Assembly: GCA_021029095.1 (NCBI GenBank)
Contig: JAJOHG010000031.1
Location: 305,564-369,563 of the forward strand
Reading direction: 5' to 3'
From: Phellopilus nigrolimitatus
Lineage: Eukaryota > Basidiomycota > Agaricomycetes > Hymenochaetales > Hymenochaetaceae
Length of the DNA stretch: 64,000 bases
The position numbers and the translations under genes were made by a program. The notes beneath the pieces were generated by a model that saw nothing but the letters and a program-made list of their open reading frames with translations, searched no databases and was not told where the DNA came from. Positions 47,558-60,408 of this stretch are shown piece after piece (position 1 is the first letter of the stretch; each line of letters starts with the position of its first letter).

Positions 47558-50027
47558 ATGGCGTTCCGTCGACCCGCCTTGTGGCTCTTATCTCTCGCTT
47601 TCTTCGCCTTCAGTCTCGTACATGCATATTTGGGGCCGAAGGGCGACATGCTCGACAGACGTGCAGCGACAAAAGTCCAAGCCGCGTATTTTACGAACTG
47701 GTAAAGTTGCCTTTCTCGAATCAATTGTACCTACCCAATAGTTTCATTTCATCAGGGGTATCTATGGAGCCAACTTCCGTGAGTCCCACATCCTGTTCAT
47801 AGGGTATAGTTGGTTGCTGATTTCGATATGGCTGAAGAACCTACCAATATCAGTACTAAGCCGCTCACTCACATTCTTTACGCCTTTGCCGACATTCAGT
47901 CAGATGGTACGATTGTGCTCACCGACACGTACGCTGATGAACAGGTGAGAATTTAGGAGTATCTTTACCGACTCTTTCTAAAGACTTTATCAAATGGTCT
48001 CCCTCACTAGAAACATTTCCCTGGAGACTCCTGGGACGAACCTGGGAATAACCTCTTCGGATGCCTCAAGCAGGTGATCAAACTTTGTTGTCTTTGTGCG
48101 AATTATGAAGTGCTCAAATGAATGCATGTGTAGCTTTACCTTTTGAAACTGGCGCATCGGTACGCCTAAAGATTCCGATACCACCCGTAACATGCTTTGC
48201 GGATTATAACTTGATTTTTCAGCAACCTGAAAGTCCTTCTCTCAATCGGCGGTTGGACATATTCACAGGAAAATCATTTCGCTTTCGTCACGGATGCGAC
48301 TGCGCGTTCAATGTTTGTGAGCTCCGCTGTGCAGTTTATCAAGGACTATGGGTTCGACGGCATGTACGAGGTTTCAGAGATACCAATCAATCTACTTTTG
48401 ATGCTAACTTGGTTCGAAATTTCAGCGATCTTGACTTCGAGTACCCCGCAAATGCGACCCAAGGCAAGGGCTTTGCAGACCTGTTGACTTCCTTACGAAC
48501 TGCTTTCGACCAGCTGGCGACCCAAAATGGTGACACCGTGCCCTACCAACTCACTGTAAGTGGCTCTCTTGGGACCGTCCATTGATATAAATGTCAGGGT
48601 AACACAACCTTCCGCGATGTGACAGGCTGCTGTACCAGCAGGCTCTGTTAATTACGCGAACCTGAACGTTGCGCAGATGGACGCCGCTCTGAGCTACTGG
48701 AACCTCATGGCATATGACTACGCCGGGTCATGGCTGAATTTCGTGTGTATAAGAACAAAAGACTGAATTGTAATGGCGGCTTACACCAATCCGATTTTGT
48801 CAGACTGATAATCAAGCCAATCTGTATGACGGTCAGCGCACAAATGTCAGCACTGACAAGGCCGTGACGTGGTACCTCGAAAACGGAGCCACAGCAGGAA
48901 AGATAAATATGGGTGAGCTGAATAGGTCCTAAACTAGCATCTTGTTTATCTGAATCGATAATAAGGCATCCCACTGTACGGACGAGCTTTCGAGGATACT
49001 AAGGGGATCGGCCAGCCATACAATGGTGTAAGCTAGAAATCTCCCTGAAGTTTATTTCTGCCGAAATCTGACTGGTAATTCGTTATCAGATTGGACCTGG
49101 GACGATTGAGGCTGGAATCTATTCGTATGCGGACCTTCCGCTTTCTGGAGCCTCTGTCTTCGAGAATCTGACTGACGTGTCGAGCTACTCCTACGACGCA
49201 TCTAAGGAGGAGCTGGTGTCCTATGACACACCGCACATTGCGACAATCAAGGCGCAGTACGTGGTCAGCAAAGGCATGGCGGGTCAGATGTTTTGGGATG
49301 TGAGTCACGACATTTTGATTGCTTATTTAAATATATCTAATCGGCGTGCTTTTTTAATTCAGCTTTCGACGGACAAGACGGGGACCAACGCGTCTCTTGT
49401 TGCGACCACTGCCAATGTCTTTGGAACGCTCGACCAGACGACTAATCACATCAAGTGCGAACAAGCTCTGAATGTTTCGTAGAGCGACCAAGTACTTATA
49501 CTTTTAAATAGCTACCCAGACAGCAAATGGGACAACATCCGCGATAATATGGCTTCAGGCTCGAGCTCAAGCACGAGCACGAGCACGAGCACGGTTGCAG
49601 GTACGAGCACGAGCTCATCGTCGTCCTCGACTCCATCTTCGGGCTCTTGTGGCGGGGCGGCGGCCTGGGTATCATCTGTGCGTTAGAACTCGTGGAACGG
49701 CGAGAATTTTACACGCTCACGTTTGCGTTTCTAGACGGTGTATACTGGTGGTGCCGAAGTCTCATACAGTTCGTAAGGTTTTATTGTGCTGCAGTTACGT
49801 TTATTAATATTTTGTACAGATGGACATCTCTGGACGGCGAAGTGGTGGACCCAAGACGACACTCCAGGCAGTTCTTGTACGTATATGCTATTTTATACTA
49901 CGAATCCGAAATAATAATGTATTTCTTGCTTACAGCTGGGGTCTGGACTGACAACGGGGCTTGCAGTGCCACTCGTCGTTTTGCTTTCCATGTTTCCCCG
50001 CACGGTTCCACAATGTTTCAATTTTGA
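47558..50027 (+). CDS. Secreted GH18 chitinase with C-terminal CBM5 chitin-binding module
   Basis: Signal peptide [22 protein letters not shown]18 motifs in order: [41 protein letters not shown] (SxGG), YGFDGIDLDFEYP (DxxDxDxE, with an intron inside the Ile codon), [33 protein letters not shown]. These are typical of fungal class V chitinases with an alpha+beta insertion. A Ser/Thr linker rich in STSTSTST leads to a CBM5/12-type module ([20 protein letters not shown] then [14 protein letters not shown]). It should bind and degrade crystalline chitin outside the cell. About fifteen exons; those of the CBM are small. The very last 20 residues after TDNGAC are unusual for the family. Confidence 0.9.
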
Positions 50028-50433
50028 GCGTTCTCGGTTATTATTTCCGACTTCTTTTACAACGTTCAACCTTTAACTGCTTCTATTGTTTTTGGTTTTT
50101 AATAGCTGCTTTGTCCTCCGCTCTTTTGTGCATTTCTCTCTTTTCTGTCGACACTCTTTCGATGCTCTCTTTGGGTTGCTGTGCATACTTGCTTTCCCTC
50201 CTGTCTCATATCATCAATATTTGTTATCTCAGTCATTAGCAACAGGCAGTCTTGTGACTTGTTGCAATGTACAATTAGACACGAAGAAATCTGACTTACA
50301 TGTAGTTATAAAGACGAGCAAATGAAAGAAACACAGCAAATCAGTACTTGGGCCGGCTATTTAGGTACGATGACGAAGCTTAGATACAAGGCCGACAATG
50401 GCAGTAGCAGTAAGACAAAGCAACGAAAGTATT
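50028..50433. other. Convergent 3' flanks
   Basis: T-rich sequence on the chitinase side; nothing else recognised. Confidence 0.4.
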
Positions 50434-53400
50434 CTAAAGATACAGTGATGAACAAAATATCACAGAGTTCGGACGTCCGAGCATTTCAGCCGCCTTTTGG
50501 AACTTCTCTTCCAACTCCTGGTTCCCAATGACCTTGGCAGCTTGTGCCATCTGGCGGATGAGCTCCTGCAGACGTCTGAAGACGCGGATCATGTTGCCCT
50601 CGAACTGGTCGGACAACTTCAAACAGAAAGGCCGATAGTGAGCTATGTGCGCGAATCTGGATAACAGATAATTTCACCTTGCAGATCTCGGCAAAAGATG
50701 CACCGCGACACCATTGAATTACAGCATCCATGAGCTCGACTTTAAACGAGCTGACGTAATCATCTTCCTTTACTGCCAGCTTCGACTCAACCATCACTTT
50801 TGCAATTCGCCGAGCCATTTCTTGCATCACGCGCAAAGGCGCAGACAGTTCCTCGGTGAGCTTCATCTTTTGTTCGCTCTGAAAAACAAAACTTTAGATG
50901 CAAAGTCAGCAGATTCTGATGCAGTGATGCTTACCTTCTCGTCGAATACGAAACAGCTTAGAAGAGCAGCACACTGCTCAGGTAGTAGCGTATTAAAAAC
51001 ACCATTAAAGATCATCTCCGTAAGCATCAGCTCGTCCCCAGAGCTGATTTCGCACGCCACCCGCCCCTTTATGTCGACAATGTCAGTAGATGTGGTGAAC
51101 CCTAGCCTGCGCAGCACACGCTTGCGGTTTTTAAGCTCCTCGAGTTGCAGGACGTCCAACGTCGCTTTGACGTGCTTCTTCAACTCGCGAATACGACTCT
51201 GGCATTGCTGCTTCTCTGCATACATGCTATAGATCTCGGGTAGCCGAGGATCCTTATGCAGAGGACTTGTGAACATCTTGTTCTCCATCACCTCGATTTT
51301 CTAAAAAAAAGCAAGAAAGCATGATTACTTTCCAAGCAAGCTATGAGTTCGATAGCTTAAAATCGTACCTTGACAAGCTGCTTGAACTTATCATCTTTTA
51401 TGCCCATGTTTTGCACAGGGTCGAGTAGCGTGATGCCATCGGGAAACCGCCGATGCACCTCGAGCACGCTCTTCCATACCGTTTCCCTCGCCTGCAACGA
51501 CCGAATATCCTTCTGTAGGTATATTCGAATAAGACTGATACCTTCAATCGTGGAAAGCAGAACTGGCACGACCAAGGGCTCGCCCTTCTCTCCAGCCAGA
51601 CAGGGCAACACACCGCCTGGCGTCGCGGTCGTCACGTTGCGCTCTTTCGGGAGGACAGAACCCTTCGCGCAGTTTAAAAGAACATCAACAATATATTGCT
51701 GGTGTGGTGGTACGTCATCATTTTTTGGAATTGGGCGATTCTAATAACGGATGTAAAGTTTAGGAAAAGTAACTTTCAGTCAAAAAGAATAAACAAATGC
51801 GGCTAACTTTTGGCGGAAGACGTTTTTGGTAATTGATGATCACACCCCAACCAAAGTCGAGGTTCTCGTGCTTTACTTTTACAAGGCGACCGGGCTGGAG
51901 GAAAGGAAGGCTGTAAGTAGGATGTGTTATGACCTCTCGGAAGTCTGCACCCATTTGGTCGAGCTGCTGGCGGTAGTCAAAATATTCTGCAACTAGTTTC
52001 TCGTCAGGGATCTTAAAGGTAAGTTTCTTCTCCTCCGCCTTCTTGAGTTCTGTCAAAAAAGGTTGGTCACAATCGCTCAAATGCTTTTTTCCTAAAGGAA
52101 AGACAATCAAGCAAATATTTACCCTCTTCCAGCAACGGTATATTCGAATTATTTTGAAATTGGAAGAAACACCGTTCAAGCATGAACTCGGGGCTAATGC
52201 CCTCAACCTTCATCAGGTTAAGAACCATATTATAACCGAGGTGAAATGCCGAGTCCAGGCGGTCCGCCTCTCCCTTGATCATGTTCTTCGCAGCGCCTGG
52301 TTCAAGCTTCTCATCGCACATCATGATCACGACGCCGCGATCATCAAGGCCTCGCCTACCGGCACGGCCGGACATCTGGATGTACTCGCCAGAAGACAAA
52401 TTCCGGAATTCGCGCCCGTCGAACTTCTTTACGTCCGTAAACACGACCGTCTTCGCTGGCATGTTGAGCCCGATGGAGAACGTCTCCGTGGCAAAGAGTA
52501 CCTTGATAAGGCCTTCCTGGAAAAGAATCTCGATGACTTCTTTCAGGATAGGGAGTAGACCGCCGTGGTGAATCCCAATACCGCGCTTGAGAAGCGGAAG
52601 AATGTTCGCGATCTGCGGGAGCTGTCGGTCATCGGGTGCTAGGTTCTCGATCGCATTGGTGAAGATACTCGTAATCAAATCCTGTTCCTCCGCAGTGTTG
52701 AACTCCAGTTTGGACATCGTTAGTGCGAGGGCCTCGCATTCCCGCTTGCTAAACGCAAATACAATAACGGGATTGAAGTTTTTCAGCATAATCATTTTGA
52801 TAATCTTCGAAACATCCGAAGGACCTGCGAGATATTGGTCAATTGAGAGCGAAAACTGACGACGTCTGCGCCACCTTTCTTGTCTGCTCCTCCTTTTTTC
52901 GTTTTCCCTTTTCGTCCTCTTCCAGCTTTTGAGTCCGCAGGATCGTCGCCTTGTCTATCCATGAGTGTCCCCATGGCTTTAGCAAAGTTATCTTCTCTGA
53001 ATTCGCTTTTTTCGTTCACAACTAGGTAAATGCCCTCCCCTCCCGCTGGGAACAGATAATGCTGCAGCGGCGTAGGGCGGAAATCGGTGTAGACGACATG
53101 GCATGGCTGCTCATGTGACTTGCAAATCCACTCGGCGAATTGCATCGCATTTGGGATGGTGGCGGAAAGGAAGACGTAACGTACAGTGTGGGGAAGCAGG
53201 ATAATTGTCTCTTCCCAAACGACACCGCGCTCTTTGTCGCGCATATAGTGAATCTCGTCGAAAATAACCCAGGCAACTTCTCGCATGATCTCTGATCCGC
53301 GATAAAGCATTGAACGCAAAATCTACATGAGAGTTAGCGAAAAAAAAGGATAGATGAAATGGCACGAACCTCGGTAGTCATTACTAGACATGTCGCTGTA

Positions 53401-54166
53401 GGGTTTATGGTAACATCACCCGTCATTAGTCCGACATCTCCGAATTCCGCCAACATTTCTCGGTATTTTTGATTGCTCAGTGCCTACAAACATGTTGGTG
53501 ATAAGACGCGCAGATACGCAAACACACGACAGTAGCAAAAAGACAAAAAAAAAGACGTACCTTGATCGGACTGGTATATATGACGCGTTGTTTGTTCTCA
53601 AGGCACTTCGCTATGGCATATTCGGCCACTACGGTTTTGCCGGCACTCGTGTGCGCGGAGACGAGCACACTCTCGTTCCGTTGGATAGCATGCACCGATA
53701 CTTGCTGGAAGGGGTCGAGCGTGAACTTGTACTCCCGCGCAGGTTTCGCTGGGGGTACGTGGTTGGCGATCGGAGTGTAGTCGTAGCCTGGGGGAACGGC
53801 AACCTGATGTCGCACCTGATGCCTGAGCTCGAGCCGCGAGCCCGCCTCGACGGCGCCGGTGAGCCCGGCACTCGCGGCCACCTCGCGCTTCGCCTCCGTC
53901 TCGAACTCGTCTACCACGACCGGCGCAGGCGATGCTATACGCAGCTTTTTCGACGCAGGCTCTTGCTCATCCATCACGCCGTCGCCTGCCGACCTCTCCG
54001 CGCCGTTCGGTCGCGCGTCTTCATTCGCCTTGCGTTTCCGTCCGTTGTCTGCGCCGTCAGTCTCCATGGCGTCGGGATCGACATCACCGTCCGCATCCTC
54101 TTCCATTCCGTCATCCTCTTCGTGCTGTTTGTCCTCCAGAAATGAGAAAAGATCGTTAGAGTTCAT
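50434..54166 (-). CDS. MTR4: Mtr4-type DExH RNA helicase of the nuclear exosome (TRAMP)
   Basis: Unwinds RNA for the nuclear exosome with the TRAMP complex. First ATG at 54166 ([13 protein letters not shown]), then an acidic N-terminus with an RKRK/KKLR nuclear-signal-like segment. Helicase motifs: Q-region [14 protein letters not shown], Walker [38 protein letters not shown] (DExH), LSATIPNA, motif [12 protein letters not shown], and motif [17 protein letters not shown]. The arch/KOW region ([20 protein letters not shown]) marks Mtr4 rather than Ski2. The C-terminal DSH domain ends [18 protein letters not shown], a typical Mtr4 end. A Lys/Gly-rich insert (about 52870-52930) is spliced with an intron donor at GTCA|gttttc. 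The frame is intact through about ten exons. Confidence 0.96.
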
Positions 54167-54443
54167 AACGAGACGTGCAAAATACAAGAGTGAACGCAGT
54201 ACGCGACTTCAAATTTCGGTGGTGCCAGATCTAGACGGTCACGCGCCTGGACCCCGAGCACCCGAACTTAGAACGATGGAGCAAAATCAATTAATTGTCA
54301 AAGTGACGGTATTTATTGCACACATATATAATAAAAGGGAATCTACAACACAGATGATATATTTGAGTCCCAGATGACTATTTCCAACTTACTCCGAATC
54401 CCAGTGAAATTTGCATTGAAGCCTGTCAAACTCAGAATCTGAC

Positions 54444-55788
54444 TCACTGACCTACAGCCCACGATTGGGAACGCACAGTCTTGATCCAAGTCGCGTCAGC
54501 ATGTGGGTACTGCGCAGAAGAAAAAGAAGAAAAGAATCAGGATATGTATTGATAGAAATAAAGTCTTAAAAACTGAAGACACGAAAACATACCTGCCAGA
54601 CCATTGCGCCTCCGCTCCAGCCCTTTGCTTTGGCTTGCTGAAGGCAAGTAGCGAGCGTAGCTGGTGCGATGTAGCCATTTGTCGCGTCCGCCGCCGTCGC
54701 AGGTTTTCCGATGATAAGTTTATTCTGGTCGATCCCAGATGCAGCAATTTCAAATAGGGAAGATTTGGGCCATGTCGAGGAAGATTGCATCAGCAGACCG
54801 TTGCAGTCGTTGTACTCGTTTTGATTATAGAATTGAATATTATACTGGAAAGTGTGCAGAATAAAAGGAAATTTAGGGTATTATAGGCACTATATAACAT
54901 TGACTCACCCAGTCAATCATGTCTCCGACATTCTTGTTAACTGTCAGGTACGCGCCACTCTTAAATCCTTGAGTTGAGAACCATGGTGCAAGAGCTAACA
55001 ATTATAAAAGTAGATGTGAACCTCAGTTCCTCTGCACAAATCAAAGAAAGACCACGTACGAGCATGCGTCAAGATGTATTGTCCCTGCGGCAACTGGCCC
55101 CTAAGGGTCGTCGTGAACGTAGACAACCACTCCTCCGCCTTACCATCGCCAGCATTCATCGCCGCGAGATCCTCGTAGTCGACGTCTATCCCGTCCAGAC
55201 CGTACTGTTTCACCCATGTCGCCATGTCTCCGGCGACCTTCGTGGCGTCCGCACCTGCGGTCGTAGGCGTCTCCGTCGAACCAAACGCAGAGACGACGAC
55301 CTTAATGCCCGCGGCATTGTACTTACTCTTCAGTTCATTACGTGTGTTCTCATCAAGCTTGTGCCCAGCCCTGCGCCTGGTCGACGGCGCCTGTGCTTAA
55401 AAGGAAGGAAAGTGCGCTACAAAAAGAAAGGCCGAGAACATGGTTGGAAAATAAAATATATGAGAGGGCCGGAGAACGGCACTTACAAAACCGTGTACCC
55501 TTCAACTTGGGACACATTGGGAAGGGTGCCAGTCACCCAATTATCGCTGTAGACGACGAATTGAGGGCCTGATGAAGATGTTCCATTAATTGAAGTAGTG
55601 CTGTTAGTGTTCGTAGAGGTGCTGTTAGTGTTTGTAGAGGTGTTGTTAGACGAAGGATCACTCGGGGAAGTAGTATTCGAAGTCGGTAAGCATGAGCTCG
55701 GGTCAGTAGCTGGTATGCCCGCAACCAAAGTCACAGAAGAAAGGGTAGCCAAAAGAATAGCCGAAGAGGTCAACGCTTTCCAAAGCAT
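54444..55788 (-). CDS. GH18 chitinase-like enzyme, divergent paralogue with a frame break
   Basis: Signal peptide ALTSSAILLATLSSVTLVAG followed by an Asn/Thr/Ser repeat linker (about 55570-55670, many N-glycosylation sites) absent from copies 1 and 2. Catalytic part: FVVYSDNWVTG, GIKVVVSAFGST, signature DGIDVDYED, LPQGQYILTHA, KNVGDMIDWYNIQFYNQ, ending TVRSQSWAVGQ. The exon ending DQAQGWAQ runs into a stop, and the continuation LDENTRNEL is one base out of frame at about 55355-55362. No splice choice repairs it, so this is a young pseudogene or a sequencing error. The YNIQFYN segment is encoded in one continuous exon, unlike copies 1 and 2. Lies tail-to-promoter beside MTR4. Confidence 0.75.
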
Positions 55789-58306
55789 AGCGATAAAGAT
55801 GTGTTGTTATGTAGATGGAAAACTGTTCAGTAGGGAGGATAGTGTGCGGTGAAGGCCAACTTCAGTTGCTTCTTATACGATTCAAATAATATAGCAGAAA
55901 AGAAATTCAGAGCTTGTTGAAACAAATGAGAACAGAAGACGAACAGGTCAAAGGGAGAGGCATCTCGGTCACCAGAACTCTTTCAGCAAACGTGAGGTTT
56001 ATTAATATGTCTTTGCGGGCCAAGGGGAGCACAAAACCGGAGTTCCTTGCGTTTGCTGACAAGACATCGCAGGAGAGACGATGTACATCGCGTAAGGTGC
56101 ATACCAGTAGACAGCTGGTTTCGGAAATTACTAGTGCAGGTACGGAATCTCTGAGCTGAGTGCACTTTGAGAGACCGGAAGCAAAGAAGTCCGATTTTGG
56201 TCTGGACCGCCGAATGGTCTCCGTTCGTGGCTAGTTGAAGCGTGGTTCCTGCTTTGGTGATAGAGCGGAAGGCGCTCGTGCTTTGCAGACCGTCATGAGT
56301 AAACGTTTCCATCGCAACAAAGGAATCGGTCTCTTTTTTTCGATTGTGCAAAGAGATGAAGAAGATGGTTTCACCGGCCTGTGAGTAAGTACGCATCAAT
56401 ATGCATCTGCAATCTTGCTAAGCACGATGAGAGTCACAGAGCATTCCAGACAATGCCAGCAAACACTCAATTCTTCATATAGACGCAACTTGACCGGCTC
56501 ATCGCGTGCGCGAAAACTTGAGTGGGTCATAATGAAAAGTAACAGAGGAGTCGTTTCGAACAGAAACTTTGAGAATCTAGCACATATACATTACACTTGC
56601 CTCAAACTTGCAGCGCAACGGCACATGGTCAAAAGTCTGAGCACATTCCATTCCACGTTCACAAGAGATCATATGCATCTGCGCGTCGAGACTAGTCAGG
56701 AGTGTGATCAAAAAAATCAAGAAAGAATCGAGTATCCAGCTCTTGATGATAGCGAAAGTCAAAACACTCATGGGCGCATAGCAAGCACTTGTAATGAGTA
56801 ATGAAACCGGGAACGATGTAGCGTCGCTTCCAAACCGGTCATCGGTTATTTGAGAAACCTTTGTCAGAATGGATGTGGCTGTGCGCGTCGATCTTTTCCG
56901 GTTTCGTTCCATGAAGTTCAGAAAAGCACTGAGTCTCATTCACACAACGGCATATGCATGGACCCTAATGTCAAAAAATTGGTCTGAGACAGACTCGTAT
57001 CCCTTGAGCATTTTTCCTCCACAGCTCAGCTACCAGAACTGATGACATTGATATCATCACTCTGGAGGTATATGATTCAATTTTGATCTGCTCATTCGGC
57101 AAGATTGCGCGATGATCCTTTCTATCTCATATATGTAGGCATCATTGACCCTTATGACCCCCTTGGAGATAATCCGAGTGGCCAGACACGAGTTCATCGC
57201 CCTACCTGAGTCCTGATGATTTGGGTTTCAACAAAAATGTTCTGCTCAGCCTCTGTATATGTATATCGGCTTCGCACGCATATCTGCACGACGCAGTTAT
57301 ACACCTATCCTGTCAAATCACTGTGGTGGCAATTCGAAAGCAAAAAATTCAAGTTTTCGCTCCCGACATGGTTTTCGCGACCCTTAATCCCTTCCACGCC
57401 TCTCAATGTCAGCACTCTTTACGAGAAGAATCCGAAGAGCTTGACAAGCGTAACCCTGACATGCAGGTTAAAGTCTAATAAGGCCTATGACCTGAAAGAA
57501 TCCGATCAAGTCATATCTCGCTCGTATCAGGAAACTGACCAGACAGCATTCATAAAAACCTCCGTCCCTCTTAATTCTGCAGAATCTCTCTATCAACAAA
57601 CTGAAGAGAATCTTCCGAATGCTCTCATGTTGCTCGTTCGGGGCTTTGAACATACATACTTCAGTGAGACTAGATTTATTGATTTACTTTGACTGGTATC
57701 TTCGGGAAACAATTGATGAGCCTCCGTGGTGGGCGTAGTTGCTTGGTGTCTGTCGTCCTATTTCAGCGAGAAAATAGTATAAAAGAGAACTTCGTAGAGC
57801 TAGAACATATTTCTTCGCTCCCTTAAAAATATCTATCGTCTTCAATGAGAAGTCTTTAGCAGAAAAAATAGAGGGAAAGGATACAAGAAATCATTGGTAG
57901 ATCGGTATTTAGCGAAGCGTGGGACACCATCTGTGTTGGTGACAGTCGCGAACTGTACACGATCGAACCCATTCCATTCACCTTCTGCTCGTTGTTCTCT
58001 CGTCGTTCATCGTCTTCGTCGACGACAACGACTTCGGCTGACGACGTCCGACGTTCTTTCCAATCCAAGTCCCCCGCTTTTCGCTGAGCGCGGGTTCATT
58101 GTCCAAAATCCGGCCATCAACTCCGTCAAGTTAGAGCGCGTCTTGGGTCTTTCTGGTTTGGTTTTCCCTTTCATTTCGTTTTTTCTCTATATTCGTGCGT
58201 GCCTTCTTGTCTTTTTCAATCAGCAATAGGGAGCGTCTGATCAAATGATGCTGTCCTGTGCTGGTGCAGGTATTTTATAATCTTCGTCTAAAGTCTGCGT
58301 CAAGCT
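55789..58306. other. 2.5 kb gene-poor region
   Basis: No gene supported. The longest open frame (57216-57692 plus) has no recognisable motif. Bases 57780-58306 should contain the promoter and leader of the Spg1-like gene. Confidence 0.4.
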
Positions 58307-59153
58307 ATGTCCACTCCAACATCCTCGGTAGCGTCAGGCTCAGGCGCACGATCACGAGCAAGCAGTCGCGCAAGCAGTATGATGGGCTTGAGTGCGAGCA
58401 TGAACGTTCATGGGTCTGAGGGTGGTGACGAGAAGAACAGGTACGATTAGCAATCATGCTAAACTTTACGTGGTGCTATGTCGCATGGTGACTGATTTGC
58501 CGCGTTCATCGTTCTAGCGTCGTCATCAAGGTCGGGATGGTGGGCGACTCCCAAATCGGCAAAACGAGTCTGATGGTCAAGTATGTCGAAGGCAGCTTTG
58601 ACGAAGACTACATTCAGACGCTGGGCGTCAACTTTATGGAGAAGACGATTTCAGTCAGGCGGACGACGATCACGTTTTCTATATGGGATCTTGGCGGTCA
58701 GCGCGAATTCGTGAACATGCTCCCGTTGGTGTGCAATGATTCGGTCGCCATCCTCTTCATGTTTGACCTGTCACGAAAATCGACCCTCAACTCAGTGAAG
58801 GAGTGGTATCGGCAGGCGCGGGGATTTAACAAGACCGCAATTCCATTTTTAATCGGCACAAAATATGATGTGTTCGCGACGTTTCCTCGAGATGAGCAGG
58901 AGGAAATCACGAAGCAGGTGCGCGGCTCTGTCTTTCGTATTAAATTTGAGCTTCATCTATTATCTTATTTTCTCCTCAGGCGAAGAAGTTTGCGAAAGCG
59001 ATGCACGCATCACTAATATTTTGCTCGACGTCAGCGTCAATCAATGTTCAGAAGATCTTCAAGATCGTGCTCGCGAAGGCATTCGATCTGAAATGCGTCA
59101 TTCCGGAGATTGAGGGCGTGGGCGAGCCAATATTACTGTACGTGGACGTCTAA
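58307..59153 (+). CDS. spg1: Spg1/Tem1-type small GTPase (septation initiation / mitotic exit network)
   Basis: 235 residues from exons 58307-58440, 58518-58917 and 58980-59153. A Ser-rich N-terminal extension (about 45 residues) precedes the Ras-like domain: P-loop [11 protein letters not shown], switch I region [14 protein letters not shown], switch [11 protein letters not shown] (DxxGGQ, the Tem1/Spg1 form), guanine-recognition GTKYD in place of NKxD, and [13 protein letters not shown] for the SA motif. These variants are diagnostic of Spg1/Tem1. In yeasts the GTPase sits at the spindle pole body and triggers septation and mitotic exit. GCP2, also a pole-body protein, is at the other end of the window, with no evident linkage significance. 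Confidence 0.95.
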
Positions 59154-60408
59154 GAGTGGGGCGGTGTGAAAAGGAATTGGTGGTGGCGATCCGTTGTGCC
59201 GAAAGGGCTCCGAAGGTGAGCGCTATGGGCACTGGTTTAAACGATGGCTCATTCAGATTCGCTCAGTACTTCATTGCGAGCGAACTACATCCTCACCCTG
59301 CGAATGCTCTTCAAGCCAAATACACGAGCCCGTCTCTCGGATATGCGTTTCTTACGACAAACGCAACCGCACAATGCCCAGTGGCTGATGGGCTCGAGCC
59401 TCAATCTCTGTCAATGAGTTTTGTCAGCAGCATTCTGCAATGGACCAGAAACCGGGCATCCATACCCCCTTTGCATTCGTGCACTTGCCTATCCAATTCA
59501 TTTTTCGCCATTCACCTCACCTCTCACTTTTTTCCCGTTGTTTTACAACTTTCCCATCTCCTCTTCTCCTTCAGCTTTGTGTTTTTGCATCTGTTTCCCG
59601 CGCTATCGTCATCCATCCTCATTTGCTGCACAATGCCGCGTTTAAACATCCCATTCCTTGCCATTCCCTCTTCCCTTTTTCTGTCTGGTCATCCGTGTAC
59701 ATGCTCTATGCATAGCATTAATTTACTGTCCTGTCTTTTTTTCTGGCACATTACCACACAGAAATCCGCGGCATCTTTGCCCTTATTCCATTGCGACCGC
59801 CAATGTTCATTGCGCTCTCACATTCTTCAACCCGCACGATATATCCATGCAAGCCCTCGTCATCCACCCGTTGTTCGTCATGTCCACCGCCTCCTTACCA
59901 CCTTTTACCCTTTGGCTTCGGCCTTTCCCTGGTTTCGCCTACTTACTGAAATCAAGCCGCTCCTTTTCTTCGAATAATCTATTGCGCTGGCGTCTGCGCG
60001 GCTTGGTGCACGTCTAAATCCCCTACCGCTTCTAAATATGCTCCAATGTCTTAGCGCAGTTCCATATTGTGTTTATCGGATGGAATTGTCGCTTTGCAGG
60101 TATAGGGAGTTTGGCAAATACGTCTGCGAGATTTGATCTCATAGTCGAGAGCGCATGCTCAAATTCGGGTAGGGCAGAGAGGGCAACATAAAATGGAAAT
60201 GAAAAAAATGTTCGACCTGTCCATGGAAGGCTGCTAGCCACACTAATGCTGAGCGATGACAGAAAGATTTTGATATATATATAATGCGTTAAAGCCTTAA
60301 GTGAGTGCATTCTTATCTAAAAAAGGTCAAAAAAGTGCAGATCTTGGATTGTAAATTAAACATTGGAAGCACTATATCAGTCAGCACTAACTACCGATCC
60401 CGCACGCA
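59154..60408. other. Convergent 3' flanks; pyrimidine-rich
   Basis: Bases 59460-60000 are T/C-rich. A 273-codon open frame at 59156-59977 runs through this tract, but its composition (Ser, Phe, Leu, His, Cys) simply reflects base bias. No gene supported. Confidence 0.4.

Noticed and set aside
57216..57692. 158-codon open frame upstream of the Spg1-like gene
   Set aside because: No recognisable motif and weak codon bias; treated as intergenic.
59156..59977. 273-codon open frame downstream of the Spg1-like gene
   Set aside because: Its composition follows a pyrimidine-rich tract (Ser, Phe, Leu, His, Cys), and there is no domain or splice support.
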